A DNA stretch of 64,000 nucleotides from Methylosarcina fibrata AML-C10 (GTDB lineage Bacteria; Pseudomonadota; Gammaproteobacteria; Methylococcales; Methylomonadaceae), in contig NZ_KB889965.1 of assembly GCF_000372865.1 (NCBI RefSeq), forward strand, positions 1,447,902 to 1,511,901, read 5' to 3'. The first letter of the stretch is position 1. Every line of letters starts with the position of its first letter. Below the pieces are notes generated by a model that worked only from the letters and a program-made list of their open reading frames with translations, searched no databases and was not told the DNA's origin. Made by a program: the position numbers and the translations under genes. Positions 1 through 8,645 of this stretch are shown piece after piece.

Positions 1-250
1 ACGCCAGAAAAACGCCTTCGCGCGCGCGGACTTCGGGCGCCATGTCGATCAGATCCCGGCCATCGTAGCTGACCGAACCCTTCGTCACGGTATAACCGCT
101 CTTGCCCGACAGGATATGCGCCAGCGTACTCTTGCCGGAACCGTTGGGGCCCATGATGGCATGGATTTCGCCGGGGTTCACCCCAAGATCGATGCCTTTG
201 AGGATGGGCTTGTCGTTCACGCTGACGTGAAGGTTTTCTATGTGGAGCAT
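1..250 (-). CDS. sufC: SufC, Fe-S assembly ATPase (5' part only, runs off the window)
   Basis: This is the first 83 codons of SufC, the ABC-type ATPase that works with the SufB/SufD scaffold in the cytoplasm to build iron-sulfur clusters. The ATG lies at 250 and the protein begins MLHIENLHV. The Walker A motif GPNGSGKST is at residues 34-42, followed by a segment typical of SufC ([14 protein letters not shown]). The rest, including the signature motif and Walker B, lies outside the window. It is in line with sufB but about 930 bp downstream of it, because toxin-antitoxin genes occupy the space. It has either its own promoter or a long shared transcript. Confidence 0.93.
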   Translation of the reverse strand, partial: MLHIENLHVSVNDKPILKGIDLGVNPGEIHAIMGPNGSGKSTLAHILSGKSGYTVTKGSVSYDGRDLIDMAPEVRAREGVFLA

Positions 251-267
251 GTTGATTTTTACCTGTG

Positions 268-458
268 TTATTTAACGGGTTTTACACCCAAATCTTTACA
301 AATCTTATTCGCCAAAATATCTTGAATTTCAGTATGCCTCGGAATCGCTGAACGTTTATTCTGTGCCGGATTATGCCGCCATAAATGCCGCCCGCCTTCT
401 CTTAAAAATTCGCAGCCTTGTGCACCGTCAGGTATTTGATCAGTTCGGCCCGCTTCAC
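268..458 (-). pseudogene. hicA: HicA-family mRNA interferase toxin, frameshifted
   Basis: The reading frame from GTG at 458 gives VKRAELIKYLTVH, the usual HicA N-terminus. Two extra bases at about 418-419 then throw it into a stop. The neighbouring frame continues with GCEFLREGGRH and ends IPRHTEIQDILANKICKDLG, the classic HicA C-terminus. The catalytic His of the dsRBD-like fold would be in REGGRH. The GTG start overlaps the TGA of the upstream hicB remnant as GTGA, so the pair was once translationally coupled. As read, no functional toxin can be made without frameshifting. A sequencing error is possible, but the partner antitoxin is also broken, so real decay is more likely. Confidence 0.85.
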
Positions 459-667
459 AGCGCAATCAGTTCTTCGTGATACCGGGTTTCTGCATTGGCT
501 AAAGCTTCTTCACGATTAAAAACCAAGGCTTCCTGCAAAGTGATTTTCAGGCTTTCGATCAATTCGTCATGCGTTGCGTTCTGACAATTGATGCCCGGAA
601 TCTATTCGATCCAGCCCAGCCACCAGTCGCCGTCCTGTTTGATTACTGCGGTGTAATGGTTATTCAT
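455..667 (-). pseudogene. hicB: HicB-family antitoxin with internal amber stop
   Basis: From ATG at 667 the frame reads MNNHYTAVIKQDGDWWLGWIE, then TAG at 602-604, then IPGINCQNATHDELIESL on to ELIAL and a TGA. Relatives usually read WIEEIPG at this point, so one glutamate codon has probably become a stop. The full frame would encode 70 residues, normal for a HicB partial RNase-H-like antitoxin. It sits upstream of the toxin remnant (antitoxin first), the opposite order to the intact module just before it. Antitoxin loss would be tolerated only if the toxin was dead too, which fits the frameshift in hicA. Confidence 0.82.
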
Positions 668-719
668 AAATCATCATTAAAAAATTGATGTGCCGTTTTA
701 TTCACTTAAACAGGATGGT

Positions 720-932
720 TCAGGCATACAATAAACGCCCTTTGGGTTCCGGAATTGGCCGGCCCAGTTCCACCGCAGTCTCTATCCACTCGGCAATGAC
801 TTGTTCGGCATTCCTGACGGCTTCCTGATAACTGTTCCCGTCCGCCATGCAACCGGCCAGTTCCGGCACTTCGGCGATATAAGCCTGATCTTCCTCGCTC
901 CAATAAATAATCATTTCATATTTGGTCATCAT
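720..932 (-). CDS. hicB: HicB-family antitoxin, intact
   Basis: A 70-residue HicB antitoxin that should bind and neutralise the HicA RNase encoded just upstream. The core is typical: a start like KYEMIIYWSEEDQAYIAEVP, then ELAGCMADGNSYQEAVRNA and a closing helix AEWIETAVELGRPIPEP. There is no separate DNA-binding tail. ATG codons at 932 and 929 both lie inside the last codons of hicA, a 17-bp or 14-bp overlap. The order is toxin then antitoxin. Both genes sit in the suf operon, so they may share its transcript. Confidence 0.9.
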   Translation of the reverse strand: MMTKYEMIIYWSEEDQAYIAEVPELAGCMADGNSYQEAVRNAEQVIAEWIETAVELGRPIPEPKGRLLYA

Positions 933-1179
933 CTAACCTCAAACGATAACGGACAATAATGTGCCGGATTTGCTTGACTTGATACGCTTTCGCCATTGAA
1001 CCGGTTGGCTGTATATTCAAAATTTCGGCAATTCCATCTTTAGTGAAAATATGATGGTCGCCCCGAATTCGTTCCTGAAAATCCAAACGCAACAACAATT
1101 GCCTCAATTCGAAAAACGGAATATTGGCATCGGAACGTCCATGAAGAATCCTCTGCAGGATCTTGTCGTATTTACCCAC
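916..1179 (-). CDS. hicA: HicA-family toxin, coupled to the sufB stop codon
   Basis: An 87-residue HicA-type mRNA interferase. The start is GTG at 1177-1179, which shares its first G with the sufB stop (TAGTG), so translation is probably coupled to SufB. The protein begins [14 protein letters not shown], has the helix FFELRQLLLRLDF, and carries the RGDHHIF motif with the candidate catalytic His, followed by QVKQIRHIIVRY. It overlaps hicB by 17 bp. Longer ORFs reading in from inside sufB are not credible starts. HicA proteins cleave mRNA; here the product would be made whenever SufB is made and held by HicB. Confidence 0.85.
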   Translation of the reverse strand: MGKYDKILQRILHGRSDANIPFFELRQLLLRLDFQERIRGDHHIFTKDGIAEILNIQPTGSMAKAYQVKQIRHIIVRYRLRLDDDQI

Positions 1180-2627
1180 TAACCAACCGAACCTTCCAGA
1201 CTCAATCCCAACAACGCCTGCGCTTCCACGGCGAACTCCATCGGCAGTTCCTTGAATACCGCCTTGCAGAAGCCGTTGACGATCATCGACACCGCATCTT
1301 CGGCCGACAGGCCGCGCTGCTGGCAGAAGAACAACTGGTCCTCGCTGATTTTCGAGGTCGTCGCTTCGTGTTCGACCTGAGCCGACGGCTGCCGGACTTC
1401 GACGTACGGAAAGGTATGCGCGCCGCAGCGGTCGCCGATCAGCAGCGAATCGCACTGGGTATAGTTACGGGCGTTTTCCGCGCTTTTCAACACCTTGACC
1501 AGACCGCGGTAAGTGTTCTGCGCCTTGCCCGCCGAGATGCCTTTCGATACGATCGTGCTGCGGGTATTTTTGCCGATATGGATCATTTTGGTGCCGGTAT
1601 CGGCCTGCTGAAAATTGTTGGTCAGCGCCACCGAATAAAACTCGCCGACCGAATTGTCGCCGGTCAGAATGCAGCTTGGATACTTCCAGGTGATCGCCGA
1701 ACCGGTTTCGACCTGGGTCCAGGACACCTTGGAATTTTCGCCCAGGCAATGAGCGCGTTTGGTTACAAAGTTGTAAATGCCGCCCTTGCCTTCCTTGTCG
1801 CCCGGATACCAGTTTTGCACGGTCGAATACTTGATCGTGGCGTCCTTCAGCGCGACCAGCTCGACCACCGCCGCATGCAGTTGGTTCTCGTCGCGCATCG
1901 GCGCGGTGCAGCCTTCCAGATAGGAGACGTGGCTGCCTTCGTCGGCGATGATCAGCGTCCGTTCGAACTGGCCGGTATTGGCGGCGTTGATCCGGAAATA
2001 GGTCGACAATTCCATCGGGCAGCGCACGCCTTTCGGGATGTAGACGAACGAACCGTCGGTGAACACCGCCGAATTCAGCGCCGCGAAAAAATTGTCGGTG
2101 TGCGGCACGACCGAGCCCAGATACTGCTTGACCAGTTCCGGATAATCGCGCAGCGCTTCCGAAATCGGGCAGAAAATAACGCCGGCTTCCTTCAGTTTGC
2201 CTTTGAACGTGGTCGCCACCGAGACGCTGTCGAACACCGCGTCGACCGCGACGCCGGCCAGCCGTTCCTGCTCGTCGAGAGGAATGCCCAGTTTTTTGTA
2301 GGCGCTGAGCACTTCGGGATCGATGTCGTCGAGGCTTTTCGGCCGGTCTTCCTTGCGTTTCGGCGCGGAATAATAGCTGATCGCCTGATAATCGATCGGG
2401 TCGAACTTGACGAAAGCCCATTCGGGACTCTTCATCGTCTGCCAGTGGCGGAACGCCTTCAGCCGGTATTCGAGCATGAACTCGGGTTCTTTCTTGACCT
2501 CCGACAGCTTGCGGATCACTTCTTCGTCGAGACCGGGAGGAAAGGTCTCGGTTTCCACCACGGTGACAAAGCCCTGTTTGTATTCCTGGCTGATCAGATT
2601 CTGGATTTCTTGAGCACTTGCGGACAT
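1179..2627 (-). CDS. sufB: SufB, Fe-S cluster scaffold protein
   Basis: A 482-residue SufB, normal length. It is the main scaffold subunit of the SufBCD complex, which receives sulfur and iron and builds clusters in the cytoplasm. Family hallmarks include the opening [44 protein letters not shown], and near the C-terminus [14 protein letters not shown], whose Cys lies where the family's cluster-assembly cysteine is expected. The C-terminal helix [17 protein letters not shown] contacts SufD/SufC in relatives. It lies 61 bp downstream of the Rrf2 regulator gene. Its stop overlaps the hicA start, so sufC is not its immediate neighbour as it usually is. Confidence 0.97.
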   Translation of the reverse strand: MSASAQEIQNLISQEYKQGFVTVVETETFPPGLDEEVIRKLSEVKKEPEFMLEYRLKAFRHWQTMKSPEWAFVKFDPIDYQAISYYSAPKRKEDRPKSLDDIDPEVLSAYKKLGIPLDEQERLAGVAVDAVFDSVSVATTFKGKLKEAGVIFCPISEALRDYPELVKQYLGSVVPHTDNFFAALNSAVFTDGSFVYIPKGVRCPMELSTYFRINAANTGQFERTLIIADEGSHVSYLEGCTAPMRDENQLHAAVVELVALKDATIKYSTVQNWYPGDKEGKGGIYNFVTKRAHCLGENSKVSWTQVETGSAITWKYPSCILTGDNSVGEFYSVALTNNFQQADTGTKMIHIGKNTRSTIVSKGISAGKAQNTYRGLVKVLKSAENARNYTQCDSLLIGDRCGAHTFPYVEVRQPSAQVEHEATTSKISEDQLFFCQQRGLSAEDAVSMIVNGFCKAVFKELPMEFAVEAQALLGLSLEGSVG

Positions 2628-2688
2628 AAAAAACTCTCTATAAATTTCGGGTAAGCCATACCACCGGACAATACTGCGGGCTTTCTTG

Positions 2689-3138
2689 CTAACGATATAA
2701 ACTGGCCACCGGAATCAGGATCTCTTCGGGCACCATCGCAGGCCGAATCAGATCCGCCAGCGTTACCGACTCCAGGGCATCGTGGATGGCCTGATTGATC
2801 ACGCTCCAGTTGCTGCGAATCCCGCAGCCGGAAGCCTGCTCGCAGCCCTGATGGGAAATGCTGCATTCGGTCAGGGCGATCGGGCCTTCCAGCGCGCAGA
2901 TCACCGCCGCGACGGTAATGCGTTCCGGCTCGCTGGCCAGCGCATAACCGCCTTTGGCGCCGCGTGTGGAACTCAGCACTTCGGCGTTGACCAGCAGTTT
3001 CAATATCTTGCTGACCGTGGGCAGGGCGATGCCGGTCGCCGCCGCGATTTCCATGGCCGCATGCACCTGTTTGCTGTCTCTGGCCATGAAACTCAAGATA
3101 ACCGTGGCATAATCAGTCAACTTGCTTAATCGTAACAT
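2689..3138 (-). CDS. Rrf2-family regulator of the SUF operon (IscR/SufR-like)
   Basis: A 149-residue winged-helix regulator that probably senses cluster status and controls the downstream suf genes. The N-terminus [19 protein letters not shown] and the recognition region [12 protein letters not shown] are typical of the SUF-associated Rrf2 group. Three cysteines at residues 92, 99 and 105 match the Fe-S ligand region of IscR, though the first spacing is one residue longer (six between the first two instead of five). An Rrf2-type operator overlaps the -10 element 25-55 bp upstream of its start, so autoregulation is likely. It is first in the operon. ATG at 3138 is preceded by CAGGAGCGG. Confidence 0.93.
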   Translation of the reverse strand: MLRLSKLTDYATVILSFMARDSKQVHAAMEIAAATGIALPTVSKILKLLVNAEVLSSTRGAKGGYALASEPERITVAAVICALEGPIALTECSISHQGCEQASGCGIRSNWSVINQAIHDALESVTLADLIRPAMVPEEILIPVASLYR

Positions 3139-3153
3139 ATCCCGCTCCTGAAA

Positions 3154-3192
3154 ATTGAGGACTATTTTAGTACTATTTAAAACCAGAGTAAA
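3154..3192 (-). promoter_or_regulatory. suf operon promoter with overlapping Rrf2/IscR-type operator
   Basis: Read on the minus strand, a -35 box TTTACT (3187-3192) is followed by a 17-bp spacer and a -10 box TAAAAT (3164-3169). The stretch 3154-3178 contains AGTACTAAAATAGTCCTC, whose core ACT-AAAA-TAGTC resembles the E. coli IscR type 1 site. The operator covers the -10 box, so binding of the cluster-loaded regulator should block transcription. The site is called by eye from consensus. Confidence 0.75.
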
Positions 3193-3353
3193 GAGGTTGG
3201 TTATTGGTAGAAAGAAAAAGTGAAAGGTTCAAGACGAAAAACGCAGCGCTTCCAGGCCGTTTTTACCGCGATGCCACGAAAACTCCAGCCGAACTTTTTC
3301 CAAATCTGGTATGATTGCGCCCCACTTTTCAATCATTGTCATAAGGATTCTTT

Positions 3354-3668
3354 ATGTCGGAATTTGTCAACGTATCCGTCGTCAAAAAAGCCAACGTCTA
3401 CTTCGACGGCAAGGTCAGCAGCCGTACCCTGCATTTTGCCGGCGGCGCGGTAAAAACCCTGGGCTTCATGCTACCCGGCGAATACACCTTTAATACGGCG
3501 GACCCGGAATTGATGGAAATCATCGACGGCGAACTCGAAGTGTTATTGCCCGGTTCGGACGAGTGGCAGCCGGTCGCCGCAGGCGGCTCTTTTCACGTGC
3601 CGGCTAATGCCCGGTTCACGGTAAAAATCAAAACGCCGACCGACTATTGCTGTTCCTTTCTCAAATAA
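3354..3668 (+). CDS. ppnP: PpnP, pyrimidine/purine nucleoside phosphorylase
   Basis: A 104-residue cupin-fold protein of the PpnP (YaiE/DUF1255) family, which phosphorolyses several nucleosides to the base and ribose-1-phosphate. Visible hallmarks are VKKANVYFDGKVSSRTL at the start, KTLGFMLPGEYTF, the MEIIDGELEVLLPG strand pair, GGSFHVPANARF and the end YCCSF. It is about 10 residues longer than the E. coli protein. The ATG follows an AAGGA ribosome site (TAAGGATTCTTT). It is divergent from the suf operon and appears to be transcribed alone. The call is secure because the family is small and distinctive. Confidence 0.95.
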   Translation: MSEFVNVSVVKKANVYFDGKVSSRTLHFAGGAVKTLGFMLPGEYTFNTADPELMEIIDGELEVLLPGSDEWQPVAAGGSFHVPANARFTVKIKTPTDYCCSFLK

Positions 3669-3793
3669 CGGGAACAGCGCCACCTTCGGCGACGGCTGCG
3701 GCTTTCGGGCGAAAATCAAGAATGAATAATCGCCCTGACCGGCCGGCCGTTGCCACTGGCATCTTTCGATTTTCACAGTAATTCTTTCCGATC

Positions 3794-4222
3794 ATGAGCT
3801 TCTGGAAAACGAAAAAACTCGGCGAAATGACGACCGAGGAATGGGAGTCGTTATGCGACCGCTGCGGCAAGTGCTGCCTGATCAAGCTGGAGGACGAAGA
3901 CACCCGCGAAATCCATTTTACCAGCGTCGTCTGTAAATACATCGACCTGAAAACCTGCCGATGCACCCGCTATGACGAGCGCACCCGGCTGGTTCCTCAG
4001 TGTCTGGATTTAAAACAGCATGACTTCGCCGAATTCAATTGGCTCCCTTCCACCTGCGCCTACCGCCTGCTGAGCGACGGCGAAGACCTGCCCGCCTGGC
4101 ATCCCTTGCTGACTGGGAACGGAAAAAGCGTCGAGAAGGCTGGCATTTCGATCAAAAGCTACGCGATGAAAGAAACCGAAATCGACCGTCCGGAAGAGCA
4201 CATCATCAGATGGCTGGATTGA
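3794..4222 (+). CDS. YcgN-family cysteine-cluster protein (UPF0260)
   Basis: A 142-residue cytoplasmic protein of the YcgN/UPF0260 family. Function is unknown. The conserved cysteine cluster CDRCGKCC is at residues 21-28. Further cysteines follow in VVCKYIDLKTCRCTRY and VPQCLDL, and then the family block LPSTCAYRLLSDGEDLPAWHPLLTG. The eight-Cys arrangement suggests a metal or Fe-S site (inference), which is notable so close to the suf genes, though it lies on the other strand. Length and ends match the family. It begins 125 bp after ppnP and could share its transcript. Confidence 0.92.
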   Translation: MSFWKTKKLGEMTTEEWESLCDRCGKCCLIKLEDEDTREIHFTSVVCKYIDLKTCRCTRYDERTRLVPQCLDLKQHDFAEFNWLPSTCAYRLLSDGEDLPAWHPLLTGNGKSVEKAGISIKSYAMKETEIDRPEEHIIRWLD

Positions 4223-4273
4223 GCAATCGGTGAATCCGATGAATTCGGCTCGTTCTTGCGCCCACCGTTTCGG

Positions 4274-4384
4274 TTATTCGGGACATCCTTGCCCCCTTTC
4301 CGGTCGATAGATTTCTTCAATTAAAGGTAGGCCGAGGGTCAGGATAAGACAGCTTTCCAGAATGGGCTTAATGAAAGAATGCAT
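4274..4384 (-). CDS. possible 36-residue hydrophobic protein
   Basis: A short frame from ATG at 4384 encodes MHSFIKPILESCLILTLGLP followed by LIEEIYRPERGQGCPE. A good ribosome site (AAGAGGAAT) lies 7 bp before this ATG. The first 20 residues could form a membrane segment, with a charged tail. The frame can be extended upstream to 106 residues, but the extension looks random and lacks a ribosome site. No known family is recognised. Confidence 0.3.
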   Translation of the reverse strand: MHSFIKPILESCLILTLGLPLIEEIYRPERGQGCPE

Positions 4385-4733
4385 GGCTATATTCCTCTTG
4401 AATTCGGCGGTGTGGTGTATTAATGCAGGGCGACCCCATGCCCGGTTTCTGTCCGCTATCCTTTCCGTTGCATGCGTTTTGGCCGGTTCAATCGGTACGC
4501 GATGAATCCGTATTGGATGTATTTTATTTTTATCAAACAGCCTCGTAACGGAGACAGCCGAAAAGGAAGGCATCCGGTTGCCGCTCCCCGACACATTACA
4601 GAATGAATGTAAAGGGTAAGAGAGATTATTCGATTTCTTCAGAGCTTCATTGAAAGCGCGATATGATTTCGTAGACGATCAAGATTCGGCCTTTATCACT
4701 TCGTTCCGACAGTGTACAAGAGGCCTGCCGACT
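4385..4733. other. intergenic region with no gene seen
   Basis: About 350 bp between the short ORF and the 3' end of the lipase gene. It is AT-richer than its surroundings. No convincing coding frame, RNA gene or strong hairpin was found. If the short ORF is real, its promoter would be here. Confidence 0.4.
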
Positions 4734-5906
4734 TTATAAATCCCGCAATCGGGCGCACAGGATTCGATAAAGCGCCTGGTGGGCTTCCACCATCGCATTG
4801 TCCAGCCCGCAACCGAAGACGACATCCAGATGATCGAATCGACGGCCTGTGCTGTCCTCCGCTTTTTCCCAGTACCATTTCCCCGTTTCGAGTTGTTCTC
4901 TCCGCAAAACGCCTTCGCCGCCGACCGGATGATTCCCCGCCGTGAAAGGATATCTCTGGGAAATAGAACTGACGGCGCCGTCGTTTTCCTGCCATTTTCC
5001 GGCCGTCAAGTCGCCGCTGCCCCAGCCGGGTATGGGCGGTTCATTGAAGCCGGGGAAAACTCCCTGGTACATTCCTGAAAGGGCCAGCAGAGGGTTTAAT
5101 CCCCATTCAGGAACTTGTCGTCCGAAAAGCTCTTCCTTTCGGGTTTGAGAGGTAACGAAGGACAGATAGTAGGTATCGGGATGCGTAGTAAACTGTTTGT
5201 TGGCTTTCCAGCAGCCCTGTAACGAAAGATCGAAGGCGAGATTATCCTCGCCTTGGGCAAAACGGCTAGCGCTGAGAGCTGAAGTCAAATCCTCCAGGTT
5301 GCCCGGCGTTTTATCGCCGAGCCACTGGTCCAGTTTGAAGTCGTAGAATTCCTTAACCGGTCCTTGAGCGGCCAAACCGATCACTTCGACCCCTTTCCCG
5401 AGAAAATGACCTACCGGGCCAGTCAGCAAGCCGGTGGATTGATCGCAGCCGAGCAGATAAGGCAGCGTCGACCCGTTCAAAACGCCCGCTATTGAAATAA
5501 TGGCTTCGATCCACCCCGCACTCGAACCGCAGTCCCAGTAATCTTCCGCCAGCAATCGCTGAAGCTGCATGCAGGTTTGGGCACCGGCACTGTGGCCGAC
5601 TAGAATGACGGGATTATCTTCCGACCAATCCTTGACGAAACACTGTCCGCCAAAACGTTTCGATGTCCTTTTGTGTCCTTCGTTCAGGCTATGTTGCGCC
5701 CCATAATCCACCGGTACGCCCTTGATTTGGGCGAATACCTCGCAGGCCCGGTCGTGAAAGGAGCTCACCGGCCCGCAGCAAGCCTCGTGAACCGCAAAAT
5801 CCTCCTTGAACGCCTCCATGGCATGGCCCCAATACGGCATCCCGCCCAGTTCTCCCGGTCCCCAACCGAACAAGCCGTGTACGAATACGATGTTTTTTGA
5901 TTTCAT
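4734..5906 (-). CDS. lipase of the family I.5/I.6 type (alpha/beta hydrolase)
   Basis: A 390-residue serine hydrolase resembling the thermophilic Bacillus and staphylococcal lipases (families I.5/I.6), which cut triacylglycerols. It starts directly in the fold with FVHGLFGW (residues 8-15, oxyanion region). The nucleophile is Ser106 in GHSAG, with probable catalytic Asp309 in ENDGAVSS and His359 in FDHLDVV, the usual spacing for the group. No signal peptide is visible, unlike most secreted members, so it may act in the cytoplasm or leave by another route. The start has a strong GGAGG site. It stands alone between long non-coding stretches. Substrate is inferred from family only. Confidence 0.87.
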   Translation of the reverse strand: MKSKNIVFVHGLFGWGPGELGGMPYWGHAMEAFKEDFAVHEACCGPVSSFHDRACEVFAQIKGVPVDYGAQHSLNEGHKRTSKRFGGQCFVKDWSEDNPVILVGHSAGAQTCMQLQRLLAEDYWDCGSSAGWIEAIISIAGVLNGSTLPYLLGCDQSTGLLTGPVGHFLGKGVEVIGLAAQGPVKEFYDFKLDQWLGDKTPGNLEDLTSALSASRFAQGEDNLAFDLSLQGCWKANKQFTTHPDTYYLSFVTSQTRKEELFGRQVPEWGLNPLLALSGMYQGVFPGFNEPPIPGWGSGDLTAGKWQENDGAVSSISQRYPFTAGNHPVGGEGVLRREQLETGKWYWEKAEDSTGRRFDHLDVVFGCGLDNAMVEAHQALYRILCARLRDL

Positions 5907-6518
5907 TGCTGGATCCTCCGTTTTTGATTATCGGGTCATGCCGGACAGAAGTCGAAACTGCCGGGCGCAAACCGAGGCATTTCGTTTATTGTCTTCTCCG
6001 GTTGTTGTCACAGTTGCATCGTGTTTCCGGGATAACCGGTGACCTCAAGCCAATGGCTTACATTTTGCCGGGCCAGCTCGAATTCCTGCAAAAACATCGC
6101 GCCGATCCTTCCGAAACACCGTTATGAACAAACCGGAGCCGCCGGAACGGCAAGCAGCCGGTGTGTTGCTGCCGACTATGACCGAATTGATTATCAAATA
6201 AAATATCCCATAAGCTCAGGCCTGATTTTTAAAAAACGGTCAAGTTATTCCCTTGGAATGATTGCCTTCCGCCTTCCGACCTTCCGTTCGTTATAAGGCT
6301 AATACTTTTATCGGCCGGTGCGTAGCCGTTCGTTACCCGTAGAAAAAAGGCCTAGATCGTACGGACAGTTGAAAGCCGGCACCCATGCGATTAATCTGTC
6401 ATTGCACCGGGACCGTCGTTTTTATTCGGCAGGCCGAACCGATCCGGGCGGCCGGAGAGCCGGCGAAACCGAGCGCCCCCGGCCTCGATGAATTGATACT
6501 TTTATTCAAGGTGAAACC
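5907..6518. other. 612-bp non-coding region between divergent genes
   Basis: It separates the lipase gene (minus) from the histidine kinase gene (plus), so it should hold both promoters. No coding frame with a ribosome site, no RNA gene and no clear palindrome was seen. Its length is unusual for this window. Confidence 0.5.
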
Positions 6519-8618
6519 GTGAACGGCATAGAGCAACAATTCCGCGATGAAATCGAGGTGGAACGCCTGTGGGTGGTCACGGGGCACGGCCAATACGTTT
6601 TTTTCTCGATGTTGCTGGTATCCGGCCTCCTGGTTTTCGGGCTCTGGGATACGGCTTCGCAGAAACTGCTGCTAGGCTGGTTTTTATTGCTGACTGCCAT
6701 CAATTTCTGCAAATGGATGGCGTTGAATTTTTACCACCGGCACAAGGAGGTGCTGAGCGCGAGCAGGAGACGATTCAAGCGGATCATCCTGACGATCGCC
6801 GCGTTGACCGGCCTGTGCTGGGGATTGTGCGTGATTTGGTTTATGACGCCCGCGCAACCGCTGAACGTCTTGCTCGTCAGCCTGACTCTGATCATCGAGA
6901 TCGTGGGCGCCATGCTCACCTGGACCTGCTATCTGCCCGCGGTGATCGCCATTTCGTTGCCGCCGGCCTTGCCTTTGGTCAGTCTGCTTCTGCTCCAGGG
7001 CGGCCAGATGTATGCCGCGGCCGCGCTCATTCTGGCCATTCTGACGGTATTAGGCGTGGTCAGCAGCTTGAAACTGGCGGACACGTTGAATCATGCATTG
7101 ATCCTGAATTTCGAGAACGTCGCGTTGCGCCGGGAATCCGAAGAGAAATCGGTGCTGCTGGAAACGGCTCTGGAAAACATGAGCCAGGGCATCAGCATGA
7201 CGGACGGCGACGACCGGCTGCGGATGTGGAACCGGCAATTCATCCGGCTGCTCGGCCCGGCGGGAGAACGCGTCTCGGCCGATGCCCATCTGGCCTCGAT
7301 TCTCCAGGCGGCCGACCCTCGCCTGACGATGGCTTCCGAAGACCGCTCCGAATACCGGTTGGCCGAAGGCCAAGTCTACGAGATCCGGCAGTCGAAACTG
7401 GCACAAGGAGGACGGGTGCTCACTTTCACCGACATCAGCGATTTAAACAAACGCGAACAGGCGCTTGAAAAAGCGCGTAAGGAAGCCGAGCAGGCGAATG
7501 CGGCCAAAACCCGTTTTCTGGCGGCCGCCAGCCACGATCTCAGGCAACCCATTCATGCCTTGGGCTTGTTTTTCGCCGAACTGTCGGACCGGGTTCATGG
7601 CCCGGAAACGGCACGAGTCATCGGCCAGATCGACGATGCCATCGCCTCCATCAATTCCATGCTGAATGCCTTGCTGGACATTTCCAAACTGGATGCCGGC
7701 GTCGTCAAACCCGCCGTCCAGCCGCTGGCTCTTCCCGGCCTGTTCGCCCGCCTGCAAACCGAATTTCAAGCGATTGCCTGGGAAAACCGCAACGACTTGC
7801 ACTTCCGTCCGGCGGGCGCCCTTGTGGAAACGGATCCGGCCATGCTCGAACGAATGCTGCGCAATCTGATAGGAAATGCTTTGCGCTATACCGAAAACGG
7901 CCGCGTTTTAGTAGGCGGCCGCCGGCGCGGAGACTGCGTCGAAATTCAGGTGATCGACAATGGACCGGGTATTCCGGAAGACCAACTGGATGACATTTTT
8001 ATCGAATTCCATCAGTTGCAGAATCCGGCGCGCGACCGGCGGCAGGGTCTGGGCCTGGGTCTGGCCATCGTCAAACGCCTTGCTGCGTTACTAGGCCATG
8101 AGATCAAAGTGGCTTCGCGCCGGGGCCGAGGTTCCTGTTTCTCGATCACCTTGCCGCTGACTCGCGCGGCAAACCAGCCGGCATCGGCGCATTCGTATGA
8201 ACAAGCCTATTATCCGAACGACTCGCTGTCGGGACGGCAGGTCTGGGTGGTGGAGGACGACACGGCCGTTCTGGCGGGCATGGAGGCGCTGCTGACTCGC
8301 TGGGGATGCCGGGTCATCACCGCCGCATCGCCGGCCGAAGCGGAGGAAAAACTGGCCGCTCACGGGCAGCCTCTGGAATTGCTGATCGTCGACTACCGTC
8401 TTCCGGGCACTGTCTCGGGCATCGACTTCGCAAGACGCCTGCAAGCCCGGTTGGACTGTCCGTTCGAAGTATTGGTCATTACCGGCGACACCGGTCCTGA
8501 ACGTTTACGCGACGCCGACGCCAGCGGTTATCCGCTGTTGCACAAGCCGGTGCAGCCCGCCAAGCTGCGCAGCACGCTGCACTATTTGACCGGCAAGCTG
8601 ATCAAAGGACATGCCTGA
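6519..8618 (+). CDS. hybrid sensor histidine kinase with membrane sensor and receiver domain
   Basis: A 699-residue inner-membrane kinase. Several hydrophobic segments fill residues about 25-200 and form the input region. A PAS-like domain follows (ETALENMSQGISMTDGDDRL). The HisKA box ASHDLRQPIHALGLFF places the phospho-acceptor at His339. The ATPase domain has the N box LRNLIGNALRYT, DNGPGIPE and the G2 box GLGLGLAIVKRL. A C-terminal receiver has its acceptor Asp625 in VDYRLPG. GTG at 6519 follows AAGGTG at good spacing. The convergent LuxR-type regulator next door is the likely output partner. The signal is unknown. Confidence 0.93.
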   Translation: MNGIEQQFRDEIEVERLWVVTGHGQYVFFSMLLVSGLLVFGLWDTASQKLLLGWFLLLTAINFCKWMALNFYHRHKEVLSASRRRFKRIILTIAALTGLCWGLCVIWFMTPAQPLNVLLVSLTLIIEIVGAMLTWTCYLPAVIAISLPPALPLVSLLLLQGGQMYAAAALILAILTVLGVVSSLKLADTLNHALILNFENVALRRESEEKSVLLETALENMSQGISMTDGDDRLRMWNRQFIRLLGPAGERVSADAHLASILQAADPRLTMASEDRSEYRLAEGQVYEIRQSKLAQGGRVLTFTDISDLNKREQALEKARKEAEQANAAKTRFLAAASHDLRQPIHALGLFFAELSDRVHGPETARVIGQIDDAIASINSMLNALLDISKLDAGVVKPAVQPLALPGLFARLQTEFQAIAWENRNDLHFRPAGALVETDPAMLERMLRNLIGNALRYTENGRVLVGGRRRGDCVEIQVIDNGPGIPEDQLDDIFIEFHQLQNPARDRRQGLGLGLAIVKRLAALLGHEIKVASRRGRGSCFSITLPLTRAANQPASAHSYEQAYYPNDSLSGRQVWVVEDDTAVLAGMEALLTRWGCRVITAASPAEAEEKLAAHGQPLELLIVDYRLPGTVSGIDFARRLQARLDCPFEVLVITGDTGPERLRDADASGYPLLHKPVQPAKLRSTLHYLTGKLIKGHA

Positions 8619-8645
8619 CCGGCTCGCGTTCCGGCCGGGTTTCGC

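Noticed and set aside
1368-2654. A 428-residue plus-strand open frame
   Set aside because: It is antisense to sufB with no family resemblance; a codon shadow.
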